Source: CAYFQV01 sp964413635 (GTDB taxonomy: Bacteria > Spirochaetota > Spirochaetia > DSM-27196 > PWMO01). From it: a stretch of 38,866 nt of DNA. Each line of letters starts with the position of its first letter. Positions within the stretch are counted from its first letter, which is position 1. The notes under the pieces are model-generated. The model was given only the letters and a program-made list of their open reading frames with translations, did no database searches and was not told the DNA's origin. The position numbers and the translations under genes are program-made. This document shows, piece after piece, positions 16,030 through 26,031 of the stretch. Where the stretch lies: contig CAYPTH010000016.1 of the NCBI GenBank assembly GCA_964413635.1, positions 1 through 38,866 of the forward strand, written 5' to 3'.

Positions 16030-17136
16030 ATGCAGATTGGAGTCCCCAAAGAGATCAAACGCCACGAGTACCGCGTCGCTGTCACACCGCATGGGGCGCG
16101 AACCTTCATTAGCCACGGCCACTCCGTGGTTGTCCAAAGCGGAGCCGGCGTCGGATCCGGCTACGACGACGGTGAGTACGTCAAGTACGGCGCCCGCGTC
16201 GTAGATTCCGCGAAGAAGGTCTTCGACGACGCCGACATGATTGTGAAGGTGAAGGAACCCTTGGCCGAAGAGTACGATCTCTTTCGGGAGAACCAGATCC
16301 TGTACACCTACCTGCACCTGGCGGCCAATCCGGAGCTGGCACGCATGCTCATGGAGCGCGGCGTCGCATCGGTCGCCTACGAAACCATTGAGCTCCCGGA
16401 CAAGAGCCTTCCCTGCCTGACGCCGATGAGTGAGATTGCCGGCCGCCTCTCGGTACAGGAGGGCGCCAAGTACCTGGAAAAGGAGTTCGGCGGACGCGGT
16501 ATTCTCCTCGGGGGGGTCCCCGGCGTACCGCGGGGCAACGTCGGCATTATCGGTGGGGGCGTGGTCGGAACCAATGCCTGTAAGATTGCCGCGGGGATCG
16601 GGGCGAACGTCACCGTCCTCGACATAGATGCCAAGAAGCTCGCCTATCTCGACGACATCTTCGGCAGTCGGATCACGACGCTCTATGCCACGGAGAGCAA
16701 CATCGAGATGATCCTGCAGGAGGCGGACATTATCATTGGCGCCGTGCTGCTCCCCGGGGAGACCGCGCCGAAGATCGTCAAGCGCTCCCACATTGAGACG
16801 ATGAAAAACGGCGCGGTCTTGGTGGACGTCGCCATCGACCAGGGCGGCTGCTCGGAAACCTCCGTGCCGACTACCCACGATGAGCCGATCTACCTCGTGG
16901 ATGACGTGGTGCACTACTGCGTCGCCAACATGCCCGGAGCGGTGGCGTATTCATCGACCTTGGCTCTGACAAGCGTTACCTTGAATTACGGCCTGGTGAT
17001 TGCCGACCTCGGACTCGAGGAGGCGGCGCGCACCAACGAAGCTATTCGCAAGGGCATCAATATCTTGAATCATTCTTGCGTTCATCAGGGCGTTGCTCGC
17101 AGCTGCGAGCTGCCGTACACGGAGTACAATCCCTAA
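16030..17136 (+). CDS. ald: Alanine dehydrogenase
   Basis: 368 residues, the normal length. It converts L-alanine to pyruvate and ammonia with NAD+, reversibly. Diagnostic parts: MQIGVPKEIKRHEYRVAVTP at the start, the substrate-side Lys in DADMIVKVKEPL, the catalytic His region in LYTYLHLAANPEL, PMSEIAGRLSVQEGA, and the NAD Rossmann motif VGIIGGGVVGTNACKIAAG, then DVAIDQGGCSETS and YCVANMPGAVAYSSTLAL. The start at 16030 gives the family N-terminus and has an AGGAG upstream. A peptide-binding protein gene follows after 16 nt, so the two are probably co-transcribed, suggesting that peptide or alanine use feeds this enzyme. Confidence 0.96.
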   Translation: MQIGVPKEIKRHEYRVAVTPHGARTFISHGHSVVVQSGAGVGSGYDDGEYVKYGARVVDSAKKVFDDADMIVKVKEPLAEEYDLFRENQILYTYLHLAANPELARMLMERGVASVAYETIELPDKSLPCLTPMSEIAGRLSVQEGAKYLEKEFGGRGILLGGVPGVPRGNVGIIGGGVVGTNACKIAAGIGANVTVLDIDAKKLAYLDDIFGSRITTLYATESNIEMILQEADIIIGAVLLPGETAPKIVKRSHIETMKNGAVLVDVAIDQGGCSETSVPTTHDEPIYLVDDVVHYCVANMPGAVAYSSTLALTSVTLNYGLVIADLGLEEAARTNEAIRKGINILNHSCVHQGVARSCELPYTEYNP

Positions 17137-17152
17137 GAGCGCGCGGGGTCTC

Positions 17153-18727
17153 ATGCAACGCCGAATCCTGTTTCTTGCAGTACTGATCGTGACCGCACTC
17201 CCTCTGCTCGCGGCGGAGGCCGAGGACGAGCTGGTAGTATCTCTGCTCCCGACCGATTTGGAGCTCAACCCGATAAAGAGCTTCACCTCAACGGAGGGGC
17301 AAATCTTCACGGGTCTCTACGAGGGGCTGGTCTCGTATCATCCCCTCACTCTCGATCCCATTCCCGCGGCAGCGGGGCGCTGGGACGTGGGTCCCGGCGG
17401 GCGGGTCTATCGCTTCTTCCTGCGGCAAGACGCACGCTACTGGAACGGGGATCGGGTCACCGCGGAGCATTTCCGAGACACCTGGTTCGCCCATATCGAG
17501 CCGGACAGCGAGTCATCCTACGGCTTCCTCTTCGACGTGATCGAGGGTGCAAGAGAGTATCGGACCGGGGAAATCGATGATCGTGAGGAAGTCGGCATAG
17601 TCGCCGAAAGCGAGTCCGTGCTTCTTGTGCGGCTCGACGAGCCGGCGACGCACTTTCTCGACATTCTCTGCCACCACAGTTTCGTTCCCGTCCACCCGCG
17701 AATGCGGCAGGTCGACGACTGGAGCGAGATGGATACGGTCCTCGGAAACGGCCCCTACTACATAACCGAGCGGAATGACGAAGAGATGGAGCTGACGAAG
17801 AACCAGGTCTACTGGGACCGGGAAAACGTCGGCATTCCCCGGATCCGCTTCACCTTCCGAGATGACTATGAGGGCGTTACGAGAGATTTCAACGATGGGC
17901 TCATCGATTGGGTCATGAGCGGAATGTCCTTGGGTGATGTAACGCGCCCATTCGGCGTGAGTATCAATCCCATGTTCGCCACCTCATATTTCTACTTCAA
18001 CACGGATTCGCTCCCGGGAAGTGACACAATGGTCCGCCGCGCTCTGGCCAATCTCGTGCCGTGGGAAAAGGTGCGCTCATCGGAAATCTACTTTACTCCG
18101 GCGCAGACCCTGGTCCCTGAGATTCCAAACTATCCGGAGGTTGAGACGATTTCCGAGCAGCAACGCGACCAAGCCATGACTCTGCTCGAGGATGCCGGCT
18201 ATCCGGAGGGGCGTGGTCTCCCGGATATCACGATCACCATCCCCGACACGGAAGACAATCGCCGCATTGCCGGGCTCTTCCAGGAGGCGTGGGAGACCAC
18301 ACTGGACCTCCAAGTCACCATCGACGCCGTCGGCTATGACCGATACTTCGATTATGTGAAGACCGCGGACTACGACCTGGCAACGCTGAGCTGGATCGGC
18401 GACTTTGCCGATCCCCTTACCTTCTTGCAGATGTGGACCGCGGATAGCAACCTGAACAACGCCGGCTTTGACAGCGCTCGTTTCGACGAGCTTGTTGATC
18501 GCGCGGCAACGGAAGCGGACAACCGGCGAAACGCAACCCTCGCGGAGGCGGAAGAGATCCTCCTGTCAACCGGCGTGGTGCTGCCGGTGAGCCATTCGCC
18601 GGCGATCAACCTCATTGATCTCGAAGACATTGGCGGTTGGCACGCCAATCCCTTGGACGTGCACCCCTTCAAGCATCTCCGTTTTCGGGCGGCGGATCCG
18701 GTTCCCGGGGTCGCGCAGAGGAACTGA
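17153..18727 (+). CDS. Oligopeptide-type ABC substrate-binding protein (orphan)
   Basis: 524 residues. It starts with an export signal (MQRRILFLAVLIVTALPLLA, cleavage near AEA) and no lipobox Cys. The mature protein has the family-5 (OppA/DppA) pattern: LNPIKSFTSTEGQIFTGLYE, the RFFLRQDARYWNGDRVTAEH stretch, GNGPYYITERNDEEMELTKN, and RYFDYVKTADYDLATLSWIG with DPLTFLQMW. It would bind peptides in the periplasm and pass them to an ABC permease, but no permease or ATPase gene is next to it. It lies 16 nt behind ald with only a weak ribosome binding site. Its last 59 nt overlap the convergent VTT-family gene. Confidence 0.9.
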   Translation: MQRRILFLAVLIVTALPLLAAEAEDELVVSLLPTDLELNPIKSFTSTEGQIFTGLYEGLVSYHPLTLDPIPAAAGRWDVGPGGRVYRFFLRQDARYWNGDRVTAEHFRDTWFAHIEPDSESSYGFLFDVIEGAREYRTGEIDDREEVGIVAESESVLLVRLDEPATHFLDILCHHSFVPVHPRMRQVDDWSEMDTVLGNGPYYITERNDEEMELTKNQVYWDRENVGIPRIRFTFRDDYEGVTRDFNDGLIDWVMSGMSLGDVTRPFGVSINPMFATSYFYFNTDSLPGSDTMVRRALANLVPWEKVRSSEIYFTPAQTLVPEIPNYPEVETISEQQRDQAMTLLEDAGYPEGRGLPDITITIPDTEDNRRIAGLFQEAWETTLDLQVTIDAVGYDRYFDYVKTADYDLATLSWIGDFADPLTFLQMWTADSNLNNAGFDSARFDELVDRAATEADNRRNATLAEAEEILLSTGVVLPVSHSPAINLIDLEDIGGWHANPLDVHPFKHLRFRAADPVPGVAQRN

Positions 18728-19457
18728 CCTCCGGGGAGCCGGCTCCGCGCATCATAGTGGGTGCCTCGGATCGTCCGACGGTGAGTCGCTCCACCACCCG
18801 CTCCAATCGTTTGCGAAACGCCACTCCCAGAAGAAAGAGCACGACGGCCAATCCGAACACGGTAATGGAAACCAGCCATTGTTCCGCCGCCGCCGAACCT
18901 CCGATCACGGCACTCCCAATGATTCCGGGGAGGCGTCCAAGCGTTGAGATGAGCAGAAAGCCCCAGAAGCCCATGAGCGCACTGCCGCCAACGTAGCAAA
19001 GCACGTCTTTCGGAATGCCGGGAATGACAAACAGCAGGAAGAAGCCCTGTTTCCCGCGAGCCGAGGTGGCGATCGAGGTGAACCGGGCCGCCGCTTTTTC
19101 GCTCAGGAAGCGGTCGATAAAGGCGCGTCCGGCGTAGCGCCCGACCGCGTAGTTGATGGACGCTCCCACCGCGATCCCGAGGGTCGACCAAAGAGCCCCC
19201 TCGAAAATCCCGAAGAGGTAGCCCCCGGAGATTTGCACCACCTCCCCCGGGACGACGAAAACCAGGACCTGGAACACCTGCACTGCAAGGAAAGCCAGGC
19301 GCGCCTCCGCTCCCAGTCCCGCAATCCAAGCCTCCAAGGTCTCCGGATCTCGAAAGACCGCGGTGAGCTCACCACGAAAGGCGAATGCCGTTGCCAACAG
19401 CGCGAGAATAATGACTGGAAATGCCAGTGCTTCGATCGAAATGCGGCGCTTTTTCAT
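18669..19457 (-). CDS. VTT/SNARE-associated (TVP38/DedA-like) membrane protein
   Basis: 262 residues from ATG 19457 (MKKRRISIEALAFPVIILAL); longer starts up to 19583 would run into the divergent carD gene. The VTT domain is clear: a first membrane helix, then VFQVLVFVVPGEVVQISGGY and LFGIFEGALWSTLGIAVGAS, the F-LLFVIPGIPKDVLCYVGGSA motif, GFLLISTLGRLPGIIGSAVI, and a last membrane helix (SITVFGLAVVLFLLGVAF). Such proteins act in membrane lipid homeostasis or small-molecule flux; the precise role here is not known. The tail after residue ~220 is basic, then Pro-rich. No ribosome binding site is obvious. The 3' end overlaps the peptide-binding protein gene by 59 nt. Confidence 0.85.
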   Translation of the reverse strand: MKKRRISIEALAFPVIILALLATAFAFRGELTAVFRDPETLEAWIAGLGAEARLAFLAVQVFQVLVFVVPGEVVQISGGYLFGIFEGALWSTLGIAVGASINYAVGRYAGRAFIDRFLSEKAAARFTSIATSARGKQGFFLLFVIPGIPKDVLCYVGGSALMGFWGFLLISTLGRLPGIIGSAVIGGSAAAEQWLVSITVFGLAVVLFLLGVAFRKRLERVVERLTVGRSEAPTMMRGAGSPEVSSSARPREPDPPPENGDA

Positions 19458-19475
19458 GTACGGAGTTGGGCCACT

Positions 19476-19504
19476 TTGACGCAGTACCGCTCTTATAATA
19501 TATT
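19476..19504 (+). promoter_or_regulatory. carD promoter, leaderless type
   Basis: TTGACG (19476-19481), 17-nt spacer, TATATT (19499-19504), 7 nt, ATG at 19512. No ribosome binding site. Confidence 0.6.
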
Positions 19505-19511
19505 TCTCAGA

Positions 19512-20135
19512 ATGAAGAAAGGCTCCAGCGACGACAAGACCATGCCCTTTAAGAAAGGGGAACAAGTAGTCTATCCCCTGCAAGGTGTGGGAGAAATCCG
19601 CTCAATTGAAGAGCGGGAGTTCAAGGGTGAAGAGATACCCTACTACATCATCTACCTTGAAGTTTCGGACATGACCGTCATGGTGCCGGTGCACAAGGCC
19701 GAAGAGCTTGGCATCCGCGCAATTGTTCCCGAGAAAGAAGCAAAGAATGCACTCCAGTTAATTGGTGAGGAGTTCGAACCCGTTCCGGCGGACTGGAAGG
19801 TCCGCTATCAGATGAACCTCGACCTTCTCAAGCAGGGCAGCGTCACGGATATCGCTACCGTCGTACGGACGCTGTACCATCGCAGCCGCGTCAAGGAACT
19901 GCCCATCCTGGAACGAAAGCTCTTCGACAGTGCCCTGAAGCTCTTGGTTGACGAAGTCTCGTTTTCTTTAGATCGGAAGAAGGACGAAGTTGAGGTCATG
20001 ATCTTTGACCGCCTCGCATCTGAGGAGGGAGGTCCCCGAGACACCTCCAAGGATGAGGAGGAAGACGTCGAAGAGGGTGACTCGGAAGAGTCCCAAGACG
20101 AGGATGTCGGGGAAGAAGAGGACTCCGACGAGTAG
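19512..20135 (+). CDS. carD: CarD-family transcription regulator with acidic tail
   Basis: 207 residues. CarD/CdnL proteins bind the RNA polymerase beta subunit and stabilise open promoters. Residues ~10-75 form the RNA-polymerase-interacting domain (FKKGEQVVYPLQGVGEIRSI, PYYIIYLEVSDMTVMVPVHK). Residues ~85-170 form the helical DNA-binding domain (PADWKVRYQMNLDLLKQGS, with the conserved Trp, then VRTLYHRSRVKELPILERK). The last ~35 residues are almost all Asp/Glu/Ser, an acidic tail not found in the basic CarD fold. The start is the ATG at 19512, 7 nt behind a -10 box. The coding sequence overlaps nth by 32 nt within the acidic tail. CarD proteins are known in spirochaetes such as Borrelia. 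Confidence 0.9.
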   Translation: MKKGSSDDKTMPFKKGEQVVYPLQGVGEIRSIEEREFKGEEIPYYIIYLEVSDMTVMVPVHKAEELGIRAIVPEKEAKNALQLIGEEFEPVPADWKVRYQMNLDLLKQGSVTDIATVVRTLYHRSRVKELPILERKLFDSALKLLVDEVSFSLDRKKDEVEVMIFDRLASEEGGPRDTSKDEEEDVEEGDSEESQDEDVGEEEDSDE

Positions 20136-20787
20136 CGAGCCGTCCTGGTCCGAAATTCTCGAGACGATCCGAGAATACCTGGAGTCGGGGCCGTTACCCT
20201 CCGTATCCCAGCTCGCTGCCGACCACCACGACCCGTTCCAGGTCTTGGTCTCGACCATCATTTCGCTTCGGACAAAGGACGATGTCACGACCGCGGCCTC
20301 CAACCGGCTCTTCGCCGAGTTTCCCGACGCCTCCGCACTGGCACGGGCGCCGGTGGAGCGCGTCGCCGAGCTCATCTACCCGGCGGGATTCTACCGGACC
20401 AAGGCGCGGAATCTCACCACGATCGCGGCGCTGTTGCTACGCCATCACGACGGAGAGGTCCCGGATTCGGAGAACGCTCTCCTAGAGCTTCCGGGCGTCG
20501 GCCGGAAGACGGCCAACCTGGTCCTTGGCCTCGGTTTCCACGTCCCCGCCATCTGCGTCGACACCCACGTACACCGCATCCCCAACCGACTCGGCAAGAT
20601 CGCAACCGAGACGCCGGAGCAAACGGAGGAGGCTCTCAAAGAGAGCCTCCCGACGGCGTACTGGATCGACATAAACGGACTTCTGGTAGGTTTCGGCCAG
20701 CGGGTCTGTACCCCGGTTTCTCCGTGGTGCTCGAGATGCCCGGTTCACGACTACTGCCGGCGCGTCGGCGTCGAGCGCTCCCGATAG
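20104..20787 (+). CDS. nth: Endonuclease III (DNA glycosylase/AP lyase)
   Basis: 227 residues from ATG 20104. It removes oxidised pyrimidines in base excision repair. Visible parts: STIISLRTKDDVTTAASNRL, the helix-hairpin-helix with catalytic Lys (LLELPGVGRKTANLVLGLG), the catalytic Asp in CVDTHVHRIPNRLG, and the iron-sulfur cluster motif C-x6-C-x2-C-x5-C (CTPVSPWCSRCPVHDYC). Good family length. The gene begins inside the end of carD, so its translation likely depends on carD. No strong ribosome binding site sits at a normal distance, which fits coupling. Starts further upstream (to 20005) would only add basic residues read from the other frame of the carD tail. Confidence 0.93.
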   Translation: MSGKKRTPTSSEPSWSEILETIREYLESGPLPSVSQLAADHHDPFQVLVSTIISLRTKDDVTTAASNRLFAEFPDASALARAPVERVAELIYPAGFYRTKARNLTTIAALLLRHHDGEVPDSENALLELPGVGRKTANLVLGLGFHVPAICVDTHVHRIPNRLGKIATETPEQTEEALKESLPTAYWIDINGLLVGFGQRVCTPVSPWCSRCPVHDYCRRVGVERSR

Positions 20788-20789
20788 AT

Positions 20790-20815
20790 GCGGAGGCTCC
20801 ACGTGGAGCCTCCGC
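20790..20815. repeat. 26-nt perfect palindrome between convergent genes
   Basis: Arms GCGGAGGCTCCAC (20790-20802) and GTGGAGCCTCCGC (20803-20815) with no spacer. It starts 2 nt after the nth stop. It has no T-run on either strand, so it is not a standard terminator, though it could stop or protect both transcripts. Confidence 0.8.
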
Positions 20816-20825
20816 GTGGAGCTAG

Positions 20826-20841
20826 GGCGTAGCGCTACGCC
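20826..20841. repeat. 16-nt perfect palindrome over the stop of the ATPase gene
   Basis: GGCGTAGC (20826-20833) and GCTACGCC (20834-20841). It covers the stop codon at 20835-20837 and lies 10 nt from the larger palindrome. Confidence 0.75.
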
Positions 20842-21541
20842 TCTTCGGCTATGAGCAGCGTCTTTGGATCGAGAATGAGGTGTAGATCCTCTTTGGGGTA
20901 CTTCTCTTGGTCTTTGACGAGCGTGAGCTTCACGTGCCGCTCCGTCGGTGTGAGCGTCACCAAGACCTCGGCATGGTCCACGTAGGGAACCAACAAGGTG
21001 GGAACGCCGCGGTCGTCGGCCGAGGGATCCTCACGATGCAGGGTTGCCGTCACCCAGACGGCCAAGCCCTCCTCAGCGGCGAACTTCTGGATGGTATCCA
21101 GGTCTTCGGGAGACCCTTTCTCGAAGTTGTAGCCGTCGAACATGAGAATGTCGGCGTTGAAGTTGCCCTGTTCCACCATTGCTCGGAGACTCTCGACAAC
21201 CTGAGGTAAACCGACACCCTCTTGCGAGAAGTTCATGATCACCCGATTCCGAATGAGCTCATCGTGCACATCCATGGCGTTGTCGAGATCACGCTTTCGG
21301 GCAATCTCTTTGAAGATGTCTTCGTACCAGCTGACAATGTGATCGGTCTTCGTGGCAAAGGACACGTGGATCACGTGCTTGCCTTGGAGGAGTTGGTCCG
21401 TCGCAATGTGGACAAGACACGCCGTCTTTCCCACTCCTTTGCGGGACGCAATCATACCGAGCTTGCCGGTCGGCAAAGCCCCGTGAATTGACTTCTCGAA
21501 GATGCGTAGAGGGCTGCGTTTCACCAATTCCGTTTTTACCA

Positions 21542-21542
<1 letters not shown>
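20835..21542 (-). CDS. P-loop (RecA/KaiC-like) ATPase of unknown function, coupled to fusA
   Basis: 235 residues. Walker A is GMIASRKGVGKTACLVHIA (residues ~29-47) and a likely Walker B is ADILMFDGYNF (~130-140). The order of elements resembles RecA/DnaB/KaiC-type ATPases rather than AAA or ABC types. The protein is soluble; I recognise no helicase or DNA-binding domain. Its ATG overlaps the fusA stop (TAATG), so translation is coupled to elongation factor G, hinting at a role tied to translation or growth, but this is inference only. The stop codon lies within a perfect palindrome. What it acts on is unknown. Confidence 0.8.
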
Positions 21543-23650
<2,108 letters not shown>

Positions 23651-23748
23651 AAAAACCTCTTCTTGTTCCACACTCCACAAGTGATTTGCAGGTTTCAGAG
23701 TGCGGTAATACGTCTTCTTCAGGGGAAACTACGGCCGCGAGGAAGCTC

Positions 23749-23777
23749 AATATAGGCAAGGCGGGAAGAAAATTCAA
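23749..23777 (-). promoter_or_regulatory. Probable fusA promoter
   Basis: On the minus strand TTGAAT (23777-23772), 17-nt spacer, TATATT (23754-23749). The leader is about 90 nt long and ends in an AAGAGG ribosome binding site. Confidence 0.55.
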
Positions 23778-23818
23778 GCGCTCGGACCGTCCGACCCGCT
23801 CATTACCCGATATCTAAC

Positions 23819-24625
23819 ATGTCGGACATACGAATTGGTACATCCGGATACTCCTACGAGGACTGGGTAGGTCCCTTCTACCCGCCCAAGCTCCCCAAGA
23901 GCTCCTGGCTCGAGCACTACAGCCGCCACTTTTCCTTCACCGAGATCAACTTCTCCTACTACAAGATGCCGGCGTCCGTCCATCTCGAGCGGATGGCCGC
24001 CCGCGTGCCGCCTGATTTCCTCTTCACCGTAAAGGCGCACCGGAGTCTGACCCACGAGGTGGAAGCTTCATGGCCGGAACAGGTGCAGGCCTTCCGAGAA
24101 GGGGTAGCGCCCCTGGCGGAGGCGGGGAAGCTCGGCGGTGTTCTCCTGCAGTTCCCCTACAGCTTCCACTACACCCCGGAGAACCGCCGCTATCTCGACC
24201 GGCTCTGTCGCGCCACCGGGGACGTACCGCGCTTTCTGGAGCTCCGGAACCGGGAGTGGCAGCGCGGCTCAGTCTTTGCCCACATGCGGGAGCTCGGCGT
24301 CGGCTACGTCATGACCGACGGCCCCCACCTCGAGGGCCTGCCACGGCCCATTGCGGCAACGACCAATGCCTCCGCCTACCTGCGCTTCCACGGGCGAAAC
24401 GCCGCGAACTGGTGGGAGGGAGACAACCGCAGCCGTTACGACTACCTCTACCGGAAGGACGAGCTCCAACCCTGGGCGGACCGGATCCGGGAGCTCATGA
24501 CGCAGATGGCCCTCATCATGGTCGCCTTCAACAACCACGCAGACGCCCAGGCCGTGGCGAACGCCCGTGACCTGCAGCGCCTCCTCGGGCTCAGGTCCGA
24601 CGTCAGGTCCGACGGACGTCAATAA
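23819..24625 (+). CDS. DUF72 (YecE) family protein
   Basis: 268 residues. The family has a TIM-barrel-like fold; its function is still unclear. Typical parts are present: IRIGTSGYSYEDWVGPFYPP at the start, FTEINFSYYKMPASVHLERM, FLFTVKAHRSLTHEVE, LGGVLLQFPYSFHYTPENRR, FLELRNREW, the stretch YLRFHGRNAANWWEG, and MVAFNNHADAQAVANA near the end. The ATG at 23819 has no ribosome binding site and only a weak AT-rich box upstream. Likely cytoplasmic. It overlaps the end of the convergent CBS-ACT gene by 23 nt. Confidence 0.9.
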   Translation: MSDIRIGTSGYSYEDWVGPFYPPKLPKSSWLEHYSRHFSFTEINFSYYKMPASVHLERMAARVPPDFLFTVKAHRSLTHEVEASWPEQVQAFREGVAPLAEAGKLGGVLLQFPYSFHYTPENRRYLDRLCRATGDVPRFLELRNREWQRGSVFAHMRELGVGYVMTDGPHLEGLPRPIAATTNASAYLRFHGRNAANWWEGDNRSRYDYLYRKDELQPWADRIRELMTQMALIMVAFNNHADAQAVANARDLQRLLGLRSDVRSDGRQ

Positions 24626-25247
24626 CCTCGTTCACCAGGGGTTCGGAGACCCTCCGGAGCGTCTCTGCGTCCATGCCGTCTACCTTAATGGTGAGGAGAG
24701 CGTTGGTGGGATCGTCCCCGGGGAAGGTGCCGAGGGAAATGATGTTCCCGCCGGCCCCGGCAATCGCGGAGGAGAGCTGGGCGATTTCGCCGGGGTGCTC
24801 GGGAAGGAGCATGGTCGCTCGCAGACCGGACTGCCGGGTACCGAAGAGCTCAATGAAGAGCTTGAAGAAGTCGGACTCGGTAATAATGCCGACCAGGGTG
24901 GCGCCATCCATGACCGGCAGGCCACCAATGTCGTGATCCACCAACTCCCGAACGGCGTCCTCCAGCAAGGTATCCGGAGAAACCGTGACGACCTCCTTGG
25001 TCATGACGCTTTCCACCTTGAGCTCCATGAGGAGGTTGCTCATCTCGTAGACGTTGAGGGTCGAGGCGGGAGAGGGAGATGCGTAGAGCAGATCCTTCTC
25101 CGAGACAATCCCCGCGAGCTTGTGCTCCTTGTTCAGTACGGGAAGGCGGTGAACCTTCTCCCGCCGGATGATCTTCTGCGCGTCAATCACGGAGGTGTTA
25201 CGACTCACCGTGAATGGGTTTCTCGTCATAATTCGATCTACCGTCAT
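24603..25247 (-). CDS. CBS-CBS-ACT domain protein (AcuB-like), last gene of liv operon
   Basis: 214 residues. Two CBS domains (residues ~1-60: MTVDRIMTRNPFTVSRNTS, KVHRLPVLNKEHKLAGIVSE; ~75-130: VESVMTKEVVTVSPDTLLED, DIGGLPVMDGATLVGIITES) are followed by an ACT-type domain (~140-214: GLRATMLLPEHPGEIAQLSS, GGNIISLGTFPG). CBS pairs bind adenine nucleotides and ACT domains bind amino acids, so this looks like a sensor. AcuB-like proteins have this order. A GGGAGAG lies before the ATG, and only 16 nt separate it from the livF stop, so it is the last gene of the branched-chain amino acid transport operon. Its target is unknown. Confidence 0.85.
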   Translation of the reverse strand: MTVDRIMTRNPFTVSRNTSVIDAQKIIRREKVHRLPVLNKEHKLAGIVSEKDLLYASPSPASTLNVYEMSNLLMELKVESVMTKEVVTVSPDTLLEDAVRELVDHDIGGLPVMDGATLVGIITESDFFKLFIELFGTRQSGLRATMLLPEHPGEIAQLSSAIAGAGGNIISLGTFPGDDPTNALLTIKVDGMDAETLRRVSEPLVNEVIDVRRT

Positions 25248-25263
25248 CGTCTACTCTCCCGGA

Positions 25264-26031
25264 TTACTCTCCCAGATACGCGGCCTTCACGCGGTCGTTT
25301 TCGAGGAGCGCTGCGCTCTCATCGTCCAGGACAATGCTCCCGGTCTCCATTACGTAGCCGTGCCGCGAGCTGTTCAGGGCAATCTTGGCGTTCTGTTCCA
25401 CGAGGAAGACCGTCACTTCTTCCTCCGCATTGATGCGCTTAATGGTCTGGAAGATGTGTCGAATGATAAGCGGCGCCAGGCCCAGCCCCGGCTCGTCGAG
25501 GAGCAGGAGCCGAGGGGAGCTCATGAGGGCGCGGGCAATGGCCATCATCTGCTGCTCGCCGCCGGACAGGGAGCGCGTCTTCTGCCGCCGGCGATCCTTC
25601 AAGATCGGGAAGAGCTCGTACATCTCCTCGAGCTTGCGCTTCACCACCGCCTCGTCTCGCTGGAGAAAGGCGCCCATTTCCAGGTTTTCCTCCACCGTCA
25701 TGTCGGCAAAAACTCGCCGCCCCTCCGGTACCAAGGAGATTCCCCGGGAGACAATTTGATTGGTCAGGAGCTGGTCGCTTGAGCGGCCCCAGGGCAGTCG
25801 CCGCCCGGCAATGCGACTCTTCGCGGCAATGACCTCGCCGTCGAAACGGATCTCGCCCCCCGTGAGGGGCTCGAGGCCCACGATTGCCTTGAGAAGGGTC
25901 GACTTGCCCGCGCCGTTCGCACCAATGAGACAGACGACCTCTCCCCTGGGCACCTCAACGCTTACACCCTTCAGCGCGGTAATGTTGCCGTACTTCACCT
26001 CGGCGTCGGTGACTTCAAGTAGCAGGCTCAC
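25264..26031 (-). CDS. livF: Branched-chain amino acid ABC transporter ATPase LivF
   Basis: 255 residues. It powers uptake of leucine, isoleucine and valine with LivG. Walker A: CLIGANGAGKSTLLKAIVG; signature: SLSGGEQQMMAIARALMSSP; Walker B: RLLLLDEPGLGLAPLI; switch: VFLVEQNAKIALNSS. LivF hallmark ISLVPEGRRVFADMTVEENL is present. About 20 extra residues (IAGRRLPWGRSSDQLLTNQ) lie between the first strand pair and that hallmark. The ATG overlaps the livG stop by 4 nt. Confidence 0.95.
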   Translation of the reverse strand: MSLLLEVTDAEVKYGNITALKGVSVEVPRGEVVCLIGANGAGKSTLLKAIVGLEPLTGGEIRFDGEVIAAKSRIAGRRLPWGRSSDQLLTNQIVSRGISLVPEGRRVFADMTVEENLEMGAFLQRDEAVVKRKLEEMYELFPILKDRRRQKTRSLSGGEQQMMAIARALMSSPRLLLLDEPGLGLAPLIIRHIFQTIKRINAEEEVTVFLVEQNAKIALNSSRHGYVMETGSIVLDDESAALLENDRVKAAYLGE

